64,000 bases of DNA from assembly GCA_002435745.1 (NCBI GenBank), contig DIWT01000043.1, positions 124,001-188,000 of the forward strand, given 5' to 3'. This document shows positions 47,527 to 57,484 of this stretch, piece by piece. Both the position numbers and the translations under genes were made by a program. Each line of letters starts with the position of its first letter. The stretch's first letter is position 1. The notes under the pieces were generated by a model that did not search any database, had not been told where the DNA came from, and saw only the letters and a list, made by a program, of their open reading frames with translations. Source of the DNA: a bacterium UBP15_UBA6099. Its GTDB lineage: Bacteria; UBP15; UBA6099.

Positions 47527-48099
47527 ATGGACAAGAAAAACAAAAAGAAAATCGAAAAAGCGGTAAGGGACATACTTGAGGCTATCGGAGAAGACCCGGA
47601 CAGAGGGGAACTTGTGGAAACCCCGGCCCGCGTTGCCGCAATGTACGAGGAAATTTTCGCCGGCATGAACTGCGATCCCAAAGAGGTTCTGAAAGTATTG
47701 CCCGACGGAGCTTTCGATGAGATAATTATGGTCAGGGATATCCCGATTTACTCGATGTGCGAACACCATTTGCTGCCTTTTTTCGGAAAAGCGCACATCG
47801 CATACATACCGTCTGACGGAAGGATAACAGGCCTCAGCAAACTGGTTAGAGTCACGCATATGTACTCGCGAAGGCTTCAGCTTCAGGAAAGGATGACCAA
47901 CCAGATAGCGACGGCCATAAACGACATACTTCAACCTAAGGGGGTGATGGTTGTAATTGAAGCGGAGCATTTGTGCATGGCGATGAGAGGCGTCAGGGAG
48001 GCGGGGACGATGACTGTAACGTCGTCCGTCAAAGGCGCGTTCAGGACTCATCAGAAGACTAGAATGGAAACGCTCGCGCTGCTGCGGGACAAAAAATGA
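47527..48099 (+). CDS. folE: GTP cyclohydrolase I
   Basis: The 190-residue enzyme converts GTP to dihydroneopterin triphosphate, the first step of folate biosynthesis. The zinc-binding motif is [12 protein letters not shown], and the later segments [23 protein letters not shown] and [12 protein letters not shown] match FolE. It follows pabB by 17 bases. The next gene, fhs, uses the tetrahydrofolate made by this pathway, so the grouping makes sense for pathway capacity. Other folate genes (folP, folK, folB) are not in the window. Confidence 0.96.
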   Translation: MDKKNKKKIEKAVRDILEAIGEDPDRGELVETPARVAAMYEEIFAGMNCDPKEVLKVLPDGAFDEIIMVRDIPIYSMCEHHLLPFFGKAHIAYIPSDGRITGLSKLVRVTHMYSRRLQLQERMTNQIATAINDILQPKGVMVVIEAEHLCMAMRGVREAGTMTVTSSVKGAFRTHQKTRMETLALLRDKK

Positions 48100-48137
48100 T
48101 TAATAAAATTATTAAAAAATAATCAACGGAGGGTGAA

Positions 48138-49910
48138 ATGGACATTAGAAAGATCGATCCGACGAAGATGGCTGACTGGCAGATCGCGGAAGCCTGCGAG
48201 AGCGACATGAAGCCGGTCAAGCAACTTGCCGACGAGTTGGGACTGCTCGACGAAGAGCTTATCCCTATGGGCCACTATGTCGGCAAGGTGGATTTTACGA
48301 AAGCTTACAACAGGCTCAAGAAAAGGCCCAACGCGAAATACATAGAGGTGACGGCGATAACGCCGACGCCGCTGGGCGAAGGAAAGACGACGACGAGCAT
48401 GGGACTGGTTCCCGGACTGGCGCTTCGCGGCAAGAGAGTGTGCGGAGCCATCAGGCAGCCGTCGGGCGGGCCGACTTTCAACATCAAGGGCAGCGCGGCG
48501 GGCGGCGGTCTCGCCCAGTGCATCCCTCTCACGGAGTTTTCTCTGGGCCTCACCGGCGACATTGACTCCGTCACAAACGCTCACAACCTTGCGATGGTGG
48601 CTCTCACCTCGCGCATGCAGCACGAGCGCAACTATACCGACGCCATCCTGAAAGGCAAAGGGCTTAAGCGCCTCGATATCGATCCGAAAAGGGTCGAGAT
48701 GAAGTGGATCATCGACTTCTGCGCGCAGGCGCTCCGCAACATCGTCATAGGCATCGGCGGAAAGATGGACGGGTTCCTGATGGAGAGCGGATTCGCCATA
48801 TCGGTCAGCTCCGAAGTTATGGCAATACTGTCCGTCGCCACCAGCCTTGCGGACCTGCGCAAACGAATCGGCCAGATAGTGGTCGCGTACAGCAGGGACG
48901 GCAAGCCCGTCACCACAGAGGACCTCGATGTGGCCGGAGCCATGACCGCTTGGATGGTCAAGGCGTTCAACCCTAACATAATGCAAACAATCGAAGGGCA
49001 GCCGGTGTTCGTGCATGCCGGGCCGTTCGCGAATATCGCGGTGGGCCAAAGCTCGATTGTGGCGGACATGATAGCCACCAAACTAGCCGACTACCACGTG
49101 ACGGAGTCCGGATTCGGCGCCGACATCGGGTTCGAGAAATTCTGGAACATCAAGTGCAGGCTCAGCGGAGTGATTCCGAACTGCTCGGTGGTCGTGGCGA
49201 CGATACGCGCGCTGAAGATGCACGGCGGAGGCCCGAGAGTCGCCCCCGGCCAGCCGCTAGACAAGGCATACACTCAGGAAGACCTCAAACTGCTGAACGC
49301 CGGGCTGGGAAATCTGATCGCCCACATTGAGACCGTCAAGAAGGCGGGAATCAACCCCGTGGTCGCCATCAACAGCTTCTACACCGACACGCCGAAGGAA
49401 ATCAAAGTGGTGAAGAAGGCGGCGGAAGCTGCCGGCGCAAGATGCGCGGTGTCCAGACACTGGCAGTTCGGCGGAGCCGGCGCTCTGGAACTTGCGGACG
49501 CCGTCATCGACGCCTGCGAGGAAAAGAACAAGTTCAAACTTCTATATGAAGACAAAACGCCGTTGAGAAAACGCATCGAGCTTATCGCCAAAGAAGTTTA
49601 TGGAGCCGACGGAGTCGAGTTCTCCCCGACGGCAAACGAAAAGGCCAAAAAGTTCGAGGCGGACAAGAAGTTCGACAAGTTCGCCACCTGTATGGTGAAA
49701 ACGCACTTGAGCCTGTCCCACAATCCGACATTGAAGGGACGACCTAAAGGCTTTATTCTTCCCATAAGGGACATTCTCATATATGGCGGCGCGCAGTTCC
49801 TAGTGCCGCTGGCGGGAGACATTACCTTGATGCCCGGAACCGCGTCTGACCCGGCGTACCGCCGAATCGACGTCGACACGAAGACAGGCAAAGTCAAGGG
49901 GATGTTTTAA
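48138..49910 (+). CDS. fhs: Formate-tetrahydrofolate ligase
   Basis: The 590-residue enzyme joins formate and THF with ATP to give 10-formyl-THF, the first methyl-branch step after formate. The ATP-binding loop is [16 protein letters not shown], and [20 protein letters not shown] is characteristic. The length is a little above the common 555-560. GGAGGG is 6-7 bases before the ATG. A hairpin with a T-run ends the operon at 49926-49968. A formate dehydrogenase is not encoded nearby, so formate must come from elsewhere. Confidence 0.97.
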   Translation: MDIRKIDPTKMADWQIAEACESDMKPVKQLADELGLLDEELIPMGHYVGKVDFTKAYNRLKKRPNAKYIEVTAITPTPLGEGKTTTSMGLVPGLALRGKRVCGAIRQPSGGPTFNIKGSAAGGGLAQCIPLTEFSLGLTGDIDSVTNAHNLAMVALTSRMQHERNYTDAILKGKGLKRLDIDPKRVEMKWIIDFCAQALRNIVIGIGGKMDGFLMESGFAISVSSEVMAILSVATSLADLRKRIGQIVVAYSRDGKPVTTEDLDVAGAMTAWMVKAFNPNIMQTIEGQPVFVHAGPFANIAVGQSSIVADMIATKLADYHVTESGFGADIGFEKFWNIKCRLSGVIPNCSVVVATIRALKMHGGGPRVAPGQPLDKAYTQEDLKLLNAGLGNLIAHIETVKKAGINPVVAINSFYTDTPKEIKVVKKAAEAAGARCAVSRHWQFGGAGALELADAVIDACEEKNKFKLLYEDKTPLRKRIELIAKEVYGADGVEFSPTANEKAKKFEADKKFDKFATCMVKTHLSLSHNPTLKGRPKGFILPIRDILIYGGAQFLVPLAGDITLMPGTASDPAYRRIDVDTKTGKVKGMF

Positions 49911-49925
49911 TCGAATCGAGGGAAA

Positions 49926-49968
49926 ACGCGCGGAGCGCGCTTCGCCCCGCGCGTGCTTTCCTTTTTTT
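49926..49968 (+). terminator. Terminator after fhs
   Basis: ACGCGCGG pairs with CCGCGCGT around a GC-rich loop. After GCTTTCC comes a run of seven Ts. The structure separates pabA-pabB-folE-fhs from the CODH/ACS genes. Confidence 0.65.
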
Positions 49969-49999
49969 CGCCTGATGAAACGCGCGAGAGGACATAGAG

Positions 50000-50773
50000 A
50001 TGAAGATTGCGGTGACAGGAAAAGGCGGCGTCGGAAAGACCACGTTCACGGCCATGCTCTGCAACTCCCTCGAAAAAGAGGGCATAAAGGTGTTGGCAGT
50101 GGACGCGGACCCGGACGCGAATCTGGCCGCGACTCTCGGTTTCCCGGAGGACAGGCATCCCACGCCTGTTTCAGAACTCAAGGACCTCATCGCCGAGCGC
50201 ACCGGAGCGCAGCCCGGAACTTGGGGCGGCATATTCAAGCTGAACCCCAAAGTGGACGACATACCGGACAAGTACTGCCTCCGTCGCGGAAGCCTCTCCC
50301 TGCTGGCAATGGGAACGGTGGAGAAAGGCGGCTCCGGCTGCGTATGCCCGGAGAGCGCGTTCATCAAGGCTCTCATCTCTCATATGGTCTTTCAGGGCGA
50401 TCAGCATTTAATCATGGACATGGAGGCGGGGCTGGAACATCTGGGCAGAGGAACCACGCGCATGATGGACGCGCTGGTGGTAGTCGTGCGCCCGGACGCG
50501 AAAAGCTCTTCGACCGCCCGCCGCATCATTCCGCTCTGGGAAGACCTTGGAAATAAAAAGATTCTCTTCGTCGGCAACGAAGCCAGAACTCCCGCCGACG
50601 TCGAGTATCTGAAGAAAGAACTGAAAGATCATCCGCTGCTGGGCGTCATCCCGGAGAGCGAGAAAATCCGCAACTCCGGCAGAGAGAACATGACGCCGTT
50701 CGAGGATGAGAGGGTGAACGAAGTAATCAAAGAAATCCGCGCGAGGCTTGAACAGGAATTAGCAGGGAACTGA
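50000..50773 (+). CDS. cooC: CooC-type nickel-insertion ATPase, first copy
   Basis: The 257-residue MinD/ParA-like ATPase has a deviant Walker A motif (GKGGVGKTTF) and VDADPDANLAATLGFP. A CxC motif in GSGCVCPES matches the nickel-binding cysteines of CooC dimers. CooC helps insert nickel into CO dehydrogenase using ATP. The gene directly precedes acsA by 75 bases. A second paralogue is at 57485-58258. The P-loop here has GVGK whereas the second has GTGK. Confidence 0.9.
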   Translation: MKIAVTGKGGVGKTTFTAMLCNSLEKEGIKVLAVDADPDANLAATLGFPEDRHPTPVSELKDLIAERTGAQPGTWGGIFKLNPKVDDIPDKYCLRRGSLSLLAMGTVEKGGSGCVCPESAFIKALISHMVFQGDQHLIMDMEAGLEHLGRGTTRMMDALVVVVRPDAKSSSTARRIIPLWEDLGNKKILFVGNEARTPADVEYLKKELKDHPLLGVIPESEKIRNSGRENMTPFEDERVNEVIKEIRARLEQELAGN

Positions 50774-50848
50774 AAAGCCCGCCGCGGAAACAAGGCGCGA
50801 ACCCCGCGCCGAAGCGCATTTAGAGGCATAGCTAAAGGAGGCATTTAA

Positions 50849-52819
50849 ATGGCGGAAGAAAAAGCCAAGAAAAAAGAAAAGAAACAACCTCAAGAACAGT
50901 CCGCTTGCGAAGCGACCTGCGAAATGCTCGGCGAGAACACCGGCGGCGAATACGTTACGGTGTTCGACAGATCCGACTCAATGGAGCCGCGCTGCAAGTT
51001 CGGCTCAGACGGCGTGTGCTGCAGGATATGCGCCATGGGACCCTGTAGGATAATCCCCGACAAGCCCGGAAAAGACAGAGGCGTTTGCGGGGCTACTGTA
51101 GACACCATTGCCGCGCGCAATTTTATCAGGATGGTCGCAGGCGGAACCGCCGCTCACTCCGACCACGGTCGCGCGGTGTGCGAAGCCCTTCTCGAAGTGG
51201 CCGAAGGAAAGAGCAAAGACTATTCCATAAAAGACGAGCAGAAAGCGATTAAAGTGGCGCTGGACCTCGGAGTGGAAATAGGCGACAGGCCGATCAACGA
51301 GATAGCCGCCGATATCGCAAGAACGGCTCTCGCCCAGTTCGGCAATCAGCATGGAGAACTCAAGTACCTCAGCAAAGCTCCTCTCAAGAGGCAGAAGATA
51401 TGGCGCGACCTCGGCATCGCTCCGCGCGGCATCGACCGCGAAGTCGTCGAGATTATGCACAGAACGACAATGGGCGTCGACCACGAGGTGGAAAGCCTTC
51501 TCATGCAGGGCGCTCGGTGTTCGCTCGGCGACGGATGGGGCGGTTCCATGCTCGCCACGGATTTGCAGGACATTCTGTTCGGCACTCCTGAACCGATCAT
51601 TAGCAAGACCAACCTCGGTTGCATCGACCCAAACATGGTGAACGTGATTGTCCACGGCCACGAGCCTTTGTTGTCGGAAATGATAGTCGCGGCCTCTCAG
51701 TCCGAAGACATGATAAACGCCGCTAAAGCTGTAGGCGCGGAAGGCATCAACATCGGCGGAATATGCTGCACCGCCAATGAAATTCTGATGAGACACGGAA
51801 TTCCGCCGATCGGCAATTTCATCACTCAGGAACTAGCCGTGTCAACCGGAGCGGTGGACGCGATGATTGTGGACGTCCAATGCGTGTTCCCGTCTTTGCC
51901 TACAGTGGCGAAGTGCTTCAACACGGCGGTGATCACCACATCCAAGATAGCGAAGATGGAAGGCGCGCGCCACATCCAGTTCGACGAGCACAACGCGCTT
52001 GCCACCGCGAAGAAGATCATCATGGCGGGCATTGAGATGTTCAAGCAGCGGCCTGCGAATGTTCATATTCCTCAGATGACCGAGGACTTCGTGGGCGGAT
52101 TCAGCCACGAGTCCATCAACTATCTTCTGGGCGGAACTTTCAGAGCTTCGTACAAGCCGCTTAACGACAACATCATCAACGGCCTGATACGAGGCGTGGC
52201 CGGAGTCGTCGGTTGCAACAACCCGAAGGTGAAACACGACTGGGCGCACTTGGAGATGATAAAAGAGTTGCTCAAGAACGACGTGCTCGTTCTCACCACC
52301 GGATGCGGAGCCATAGCGGCGGCGAAAGCCGGCCTGTGCTCCCCGGAGGCGGCGGCGAAATACTGCGGCGAGGGTTTAAGGCAGGTGTGCGAAACCGTCG
52401 GCCTGCCGCCGGTCATTCACATGGGGTCCTGTGTGGACAACTCGCGCATTCTCATTGCCGCCACGGCTATGGTCAAGGAAGGCGGACTCGGAGACGATCT
52501 GTCCGACCTGCCCGCCGTCGGCGCCGCTCCGGAATGGATGTCCGAAAAAGCGATCGCGATCGGCCAGTATTTCGTCGCTTCAGGCGTTTACACCGTCTTC
52601 GGGACGACTTTCCCGACGCTGGGAGCGCAGGAGACCACGAAGTATCTGTTCGAGACTATGGACGAGAAATTCGGCGGATGCTGGGCGTTCGAGCCGGACC
52701 CGATTAAGGCCGCTCAACTCATGATTGCGCGCATCGACGCCGCGCGCAAAAAACTCGGAATCGACAAAGCCAGAGAACGCGTGCTCTTCGACATGGAGAA
52801 GCGCAGAGAGCTGGCCTGA
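50849..52819 (+). CDS. acsA: Carbon monoxide dehydrogenase, CODH/ACS beta subunit (AcsA/CooS-type)
   Basis: The 656-residue nickel-iron enzyme reduces CO2 to CO (or the reverse) at its C-cluster. Cysteines in RCKFGSDGVCCRICAMGPCRI bind the D and B clusters, with further cysteines and histidines in GICCTANEILMRHG and TTGCGAIAAAKAGLC. The protein is very likely paired with AcsB encoded next. It has a Lys/Glu-rich N-terminal extension (EEKAKKKEKKQPQEQ) before the conserved part, likely an unstructured tail. A perfect AAAGGAGG lies upstream of the ATG. The following acsB gene starts 40 bases later. Confidence 0.96.
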   Translation: MAEEKAKKKEKKQPQEQSACEATCEMLGENTGGEYVTVFDRSDSMEPRCKFGSDGVCCRICAMGPCRIIPDKPGKDRGVCGATVDTIAARNFIRMVAGGTAAHSDHGRAVCEALLEVAEGKSKDYSIKDEQKAIKVALDLGVEIGDRPINEIAADIARTALAQFGNQHGELKYLSKAPLKRQKIWRDLGIAPRGIDREVVEIMHRTTMGVDHEVESLLMQGARCSLGDGWGGSMLATDLQDILFGTPEPIISKTNLGCIDPNMVNVIVHGHEPLLSEMIVAASQSEDMINAAKAVGAEGINIGGICCTANEILMRHGIPPIGNFITQELAVSTGAVDAMIVDVQCVFPSLPTVAKCFNTAVITTSKIAKMEGARHIQFDEHNALATAKKIIMAGIEMFKQRPANVHIPQMTEDFVGGFSHESINYLLGGTFRASYKPLNDNIINGLIRGVAGVVGCNNPKVKHDWAHLEMIKELLKNDVLVLTTGCGAIAAAKAGLCSPEAAAKYCGEGLRQVCETVGLPPVIHMGSCVDNSRILIAATAMVKEGGLGDDLSDLPAVGAAPEWMSEKAIAIGQYFVASGVYTVFGTTFPTLGAQETTKYLFETMDEKFGGCWAFEPDPIKAAQLMIARIDAARKKLGIDKARERVLFDMEKRRELA

Positions 52820-52851
52820 GCGGATGAATATCGAGCCGAAAGAAAGGAGAA

Positions 52852-52867
52852 TTTGACAAATGTCAAA
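52852..52867 (+). repeat. Palindrome spanning the acsB start codon
   Basis: TTTGACA and TGTCAAA surround AA, with the acsB ATG at 52860-52862 inside. As RNA, six pairs could form around a loop holding the start codon. It is short and may be chance. Confidence 0.35.
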
Positions 52868-55064
52868 AATTATCGCGGCTGCGGCGATACGCGGCGCCCA
52901 CAAGATAGTCGATGAAGCCGAAGAAAAGTTCAAACAGGCGATGGATAAATACGGCCCCAATCAGGACGTGGCCTTCCCCAACACCGCCTACTATTTGCCG
53001 ATTATCTACGGAATACTAGGGGAAAAAGTTGAGAAACTCAAAGACATGGAGCGCATTTTTAAGAAATGCAGGCTCCTGTTGCCCGAACACGTGAGGGAGA
53101 AATGCCACCTTCCGTACCTCGGCCCGGTGCTGGACGCCGGAATGGCGACCTTCTTCGCCGAAGAAATGTTCGAGGCGATACGCTACATAGACGATCCGAA
53201 CTTTTACGTCAGGGGCGAGGATCCATCCGAGAGCAATATATGGCTAGGAGCCGCCGACGACGTGATTCTGAGAAAAAGAGGCGTCGAGTTCGTAGACGGA
53301 ACCGCGCCCGGATTCGCGGCCATTCTAGGGGCCGCCCCGGACCCGAAAACCGCCGCAGACCTCGCTCTCGAAATCCAGAAGAAAAACCTCTACATCTTCA
53401 TGGCCGGCGAGAACGAGGGGAAACGTTTCTCCGAACAGCTCGTCGAGGCGGGCGTGCAGATAGGCTGGCCCACTAGGCTCGCATCCTTCGGTCCCACCCA
53501 CCACGCCACCGTGTTCGCCATCGGTTTCGCCACCCGCGCCGCCATGTCCTTCGGCGGCATCAATCCCGGCGAATACCGCAAGATTCTCATCTATAACAAA
53601 GACCGCTGCTTCGCTTTCGCCATGACGATGGGATTCGTCACCGACGAGTGGTACGCGAACGGCGCGGGAGCCATCAACTGGGGGTTCCCGGTAATTGCGG
53701 ACACGCCGATACCGGAAATCCTTCCCACCGGCGTCTGCACTTACGAGCACGTCGTTTCCAATCAGCCCCACGACAAGATCGTCTCCAAGGCGGTCGAAGT
53801 CAGAGGCCTTCAGATAACCGTCACCGAAATACCCGTGCCGGTGGCTTACGGCCCGGCTTTCGAGGGAGAGCGCGTCAGAGGAGACGACATCCATCTCGAA
53901 TGCGGCGGCGGAAGGACTGACATGGTAGAGGTCGTCACCAGCGTCAACATGGACGAGATCGAGGACGGCAAAGTCATCGTGGTCGGTCCCGAGTTGGCGG
54001 ACGTTCCGGTAGGCTCCAAACTTCCTCTCGCCATACACGTTCAGGTGGCGGGCCGCAAAATGGAGTCCGACTACGAGCCTATTCTCGAGCGCCAGATTCA
54101 CCACCTCATTAACTACGCTCAGGGAATAATGCACATCGGCCAGAGAGACATCGCATGGCTTCGCGTCAGCAAGAAAGCCGTCGAAAAAGGCTTCAAGCTC
54201 GAACACCTCGGCAGCATTCTGCACGCCAAGCTGCACACCGATTTCGGCGCCATTTTCGACAAATTGCAGGTGACTCTCTATACCGAATCTGACAATGTCA
54301 AGATGATGTTGGAGAAGGCTAGGGCGATATACAGGGAGCGCGACGCGCGCGTCGAAGGCATGACGGATGAAACTACTCCCACGTACTACTCCTGCCTGCT
54401 GTGCCAGTCGTTCGCTCCCAACCACGTCTGCGTGGTCAGCCCGGAGAGGACGGGGCTTTGCGGCTCTTACAACTGGCTCGACTGCAAAGCGTCCTATGAA
54501 ATCAACCCCACAGGCCCCAACCAGCCCATCGAGAAGGGCGAAACGCTAGACCCGAAGCTCGGCCAGTGGAAGGGCGTCAACGATTTCGTGGAGAAGGCGT
54601 CCCGCGGAAACGTGACTCACTACAATTTCTACAGCATCATGCAGGACCCAATGACCACATGCGGATGCTGCGAATGCATAGCGGCAGTGTTGCCGATGTG
54701 CAACGCGGTCATGACGGTCAACAGAGACTACACCGGGGACACTCCCTGCGGAATGAAGTTCACCACTCTGGCCGGCACGGCCGGAGGCGGCCAGACCACC
54801 CCGGGTTTCGTCGGCCACTCGAAATACAACGTCTGCCAGCGCAAGTATCTGGCGGGCGAAGGCGGACTCCTCAGAATGGCTTGGATGCCCAAGAGCCTGA
54901 AAGACGAGCTCGGCGACAAACTGAAAAAGCGCGCCGAGGAACTCGGTTACCCGAACCTTGTCGACATGATAGCCGACGAGACAGTGGGGATCACCGAGGA
55001 GGAAGTCCTTGCCCATCTGGAGAAAGTCGGGCATCCCTGCCTTACTCTCGAATCGATTCTTTAA
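52860..55064 (+). CDS. acsB: Acetyl-CoA synthase, CODH/ACS alpha subunit
   Basis: The 734-residue enzyme assembles acetyl-CoA from CO, a methyl group and CoA at the nickel A-cluster. A-cluster cysteines are visible as YSCLLCQSFAPNHVC, LCGSYNWLDC and TTCGCCECIAAV. Length matches bacterial AcsB. An AAAGGAGA-type ribosome site is about 9 bases before the ATG, and a palindrome surrounds the start. It lies between acsA and acsC, as expected for a CODH/ACS operon. Confidence 0.97.
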   Translation: MSKIIAAAAIRGAHKIVDEAEEKFKQAMDKYGPNQDVAFPNTAYYLPIIYGILGEKVEKLKDMERIFKKCRLLLPEHVREKCHLPYLGPVLDAGMATFFAEEMFEAIRYIDDPNFYVRGEDPSESNIWLGAADDVILRKRGVEFVDGTAPGFAAILGAAPDPKTAADLALEIQKKNLYIFMAGENEGKRFSEQLVEAGVQIGWPTRLASFGPTHHATVFAIGFATRAAMSFGGINPGEYRKILIYNKDRCFAFAMTMGFVTDEWYANGAGAINWGFPVIADTPIPEILPTGVCTYEHVVSNQPHDKIVSKAVEVRGLQITVTEIPVPVAYGPAFEGERVRGDDIHLECGGGRTDMVEVVTSVNMDEIEDGKVIVVGPELADVPVGSKLPLAIHVQVAGRKMESDYEPILERQIHHLINYAQGIMHIGQRDIAWLRVSKKAVEKGFKLEHLGSILHAKLHTDFGAIFDKLQVTLYTESDNVKMMLEKARAIYRERDARVEGMTDETTPTYYSCLLCQSFAPNHVCVVSPERTGLCGSYNWLDCKASYEINPTGPNQPIEKGETLDPKLGQWKGVNDFVEKASRGNVTHYNFYSIMQDPMTTCGCCECIAAVLPMCNAVMTVNRDYTGDTPCGMKFTTLAGTAGGGQTTPGFVGHSKYNVCQRKYLAGEGGLLRMAWMPKSLKDELGDKLKKRAEELGYPNLVDMIADETVGITEEEVLAHLEKVGHPCLTLESIL

Positions 55065-55145
55065 GATTGAAATCAGGCGGCTCCGGAAGCCGTCTGGTCG
55101 GTTTTATGATATAAATAACGCTTAGGATATCGGAGGTGCGATTGT

Positions 55146-56495
55146 ATGGCTCTTACAGGAATTGAAATCTTCAAGCAGTTGCCCAAAACCAACTGCAAGG
55201 ACTGCGGGTTTCCCACATGCCTTGCCTTTGCGATGAATCTGGCGGCTGGAAAAGGGGAACTTGCCGATTGTCCGCACGTGTCGGACGCCGCCAAGGAAAC
55301 GCTTTCAGCGGCCTCGGCTCCGCCCATCAGGCCGGTGAAAATCGGCGCGGGCGACTACACCGTAACCGTCGGCGGAGAGACCGTCGAATTCAGGCACGAA
55401 AAAACTTTCGTCAACCCGACTCCAATCGCCGTCATGGTGTCGACGGATATGAGCGACGCCGTCGTCGAAGCGAAAATCAAAATGCTCGACACGCTGGTTT
55501 TCGACAGAGTCGGCTTGAAACTCAAACCCGAAATGGTCGCCGTGAAGGACGCCGGCGGAGACGCCGCAAAATTCTCGGCCCTCGTCTCGAAAATACTTTC
55601 CATCAAAGCTTGTCCTTTGATACTCGCAAGCTCGAGCGCGGACTCACTGAAGGCGGGAGCCGAAGCGTGCGGGGACAACAAGCCGCTGCTCCACGCCGCG
55701 ACGGCGGAGAACGCCGACGCGGTGGCGGCCATCGCCAAAGAGAAAGGATGCCCGGTGGTTGCCAAGGCTGACAGCCTTGAAGCTCTGGCGCAGCTCACCG
55801 AGAAACTCTCCGCCGCCGGACTCAAGGACATCGTGCTGGACACCGGAACGACGGACATCAAGAAGGCGTTCGAGGAGCAGATTATCATCCGCCGCGCGGC
55901 TCTGCGAAAACTGTTCCGCCCGCTCGGATTCCCGACCATCACATTCCCTTGCGAAATGTTCGACGACCCGATGATGGAGACTCTAGCGGCCGCCACCATG
56001 ATAGCCAAATACTCCGGCATCGTCGTCCTTTCCGACCTCAAAGGCGAAACGGTGTTCCCGTTGCTCCTGCAGCGCATGAACATCTTCACCGACCCGCAGA
56101 GACCGATGGCCACGGAACAGGGCATATACCCGATCGGCAATCCGGACGAAAATTCTCCGGTGCTCATCACCACGAACTTCTCCCTCACATACTTCATTGT
56201 GGCCGGAGAGATCGAGGCGAGCAGAGTCCCGTCGTGGTTGCTGATAATCGACAGCGAAGGGCTTTCCGTGCTTACCGCGTGGGCGGCCGGCAAGTTCGTG
56301 GCCGACGCCATCGCTCCCTTCGTCAAGAAGTCCGGCATAGAGGATAAAATCAAGCATCGCAAGATAGTCATACCCGGATACGCCGCGCAGATAAGCGGAG
56401 AACTGGAAGAAGAACTGGCCGGATGGGAGATTCAAATCGGGCCGAGAGAGGCTTCTCACCTGTCGGCGTTCCTGAAAAACTGGTCGGCGGCTTAA
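55146..56495 (+). CDS. acsC: Corrinoid/iron-sulfur protein large subunit
   Basis: The 449-residue protein binds a [4Fe-4S] cluster through the N-terminal motif NCKDCGFPTCLAFA plus a further Cys in ADCPHVS, followed by a TIM-barrel-like region and a corrinoid-binding C-terminal domain. With AcsD it carries the methyl group from methyl-THF to AcsB. Start is the ATG at 55146, with GGAGG about 8 bases upstream. It is followed by acsE after 52 bases. Confidence 0.95.
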   Translation: MALTGIEIFKQLPKTNCKDCGFPTCLAFAMNLAAGKGELADCPHVSDAAKETLSAASAPPIRPVKIGAGDYTVTVGGETVEFRHEKTFVNPTPIAVMVSTDMSDAVVEAKIKMLDTLVFDRVGLKLKPEMVAVKDAGGDAAKFSALVSKILSIKACPLILASSSADSLKAGAEACGDNKPLLHAATAENADAVAAIAKEKGCPVVAKADSLEALAQLTEKLSAAGLKDIVLDTGTTDIKKAFEEQIIIRRAALRKLFRPLGFPTITFPCEMFDDPMMETLAAATMIAKYSGIVVLSDLKGETVFPLLLQRMNIFTDPQRPMATEQGIYPIGNPDENSPVLITTNFSLTYFIVAGEIEASRVPSWLLIIDSEGLSVLTAWAAGKFVADAIAPFVKKSGIEDKIKHRKIVIPGYAAQISGELEEELAGWEIQIGPREASHLSAFLKNWSAA

Positions 56496-56547
56496 CGCGC
56501 GCCGTTCTCGAACTGAAATGAAAACAACTTTAATGGAGGGTGTAACT

Positions 56548-57435
56548 GTGAAACTTGTCGGAGAAAACATGAATGTGATGTCAAAAACGCTGGGGCCGGC
56601 CATGAGAGAAAGAGACGCTGGGCCGATCAGAAAGATGGCTGAGAATATCGCGTCTAAAAATGTCGATTTCATCGACATCAACCTCGGCCCCGCCCGCAAA
56701 CAGGGCGCGGAGATGATGGAATGGGTCGTAAAGACCGTCAACGAAGTCACCGACATTCCTCTCTTCCTCGACACAAGCAACGTGGAAGCGATGGAAGCCG
56801 GGCTGAAAGTCGTCAAGCGCGACAAAGGCAAACCCGTCATCAACTCGGTGTCCGCCCGCCCGGAACGCATGGAAGCCCTTTTCCCGCTCGCCAAAACCTA
56901 TGAGGCCGGCGTAGTGGCCCTTCTGTTAGGCGTAGACGGAATTCCCCGCGACGAAAACGAACGCGGCATCCTCTGGTCCGAACTGATGGTCAAATGCACC
57001 GAGTTCGAACTGGCTCCTCAGGATGTTTACGTGGACCCGATAGTGCTTCCTGTCAACACGCAGCAGAATCAGGTGCAGGGATGCACGAATTTCATGATGA
57101 TGTTCAGAGACATCGCGCCCGGATACAGCAGCACGTGCGGGCTGTCCAACATCTCCAACGGCGCTCCCGAACACCTGCGCCCCATCCTCAACCAGACCTA
57201 CTCCGTCATCCTGAACCACTTGGGAATGGAGTCGGCGATTGTGGACTCGTTCGACGCCGACCTTACGGCGTTCGCCCGCGGCGGCAAGGCTGAAATCCGC
57301 GACCTGATTCTCAAAGCGGTCAACGGCGAAGACATAGACACGGCTTCTCTTTCGAAAGACATGCTCGACTATGTCAAAACCGCGAAACTGCTGCTGGGCC
57401 AGTCGCTTTATTCCGATTCTTGGCTTGAGCTTTAA
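56548..57435 (+). CDS. acsE: Methyl-THF:corrinoid/iron-sulfur protein methyltransferase
   Basis: The 295-residue TIM-barrel enzyme (pterin-binding, dihydropteroate-synthase-like) transfers the methyl group from methyl-THF to the corrinoid protein. Motifs are DFIDINLGPARK, PLFLDTSN, KPVINSVS and NISNGAPEHLR. I take the GTG at 56548 as the start because GGAGG is 7 bases upstream and the family begins at the equivalent of KLVGENMN. The ATG at 56518 lacks a ribosome site. Confidence 0.95.
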   Translation: MKLVGENMNVMSKTLGPAMRERDAGPIRKMAENIASKNVDFIDINLGPARKQGAEMMEWVVKTVNEVTDIPLFLDTSNVEAMEAGLKVVKRDKGKPVINSVSARPERMEALFPLAKTYEAGVVALLLGVDGIPRDENERGILWSELMVKCTEFELAPQDVYVDPIVLPVNTQQNQVQGCTNFMMMFRDIAPGYSSTCGLSNISNGAPEHLRPILNQTYSVILNHLGMESAIVDSFDADLTAFARGGKAEIRDLILKAVNGEDIDTASLSKDMLDYVKTAKLLLGQSLYSDSWLEL

Positions 57436-57484
57436 AAGCGCGTCCGAATCCGAGGCGCGCGCCGCGCGTTAGAAAGGCTGAGAG

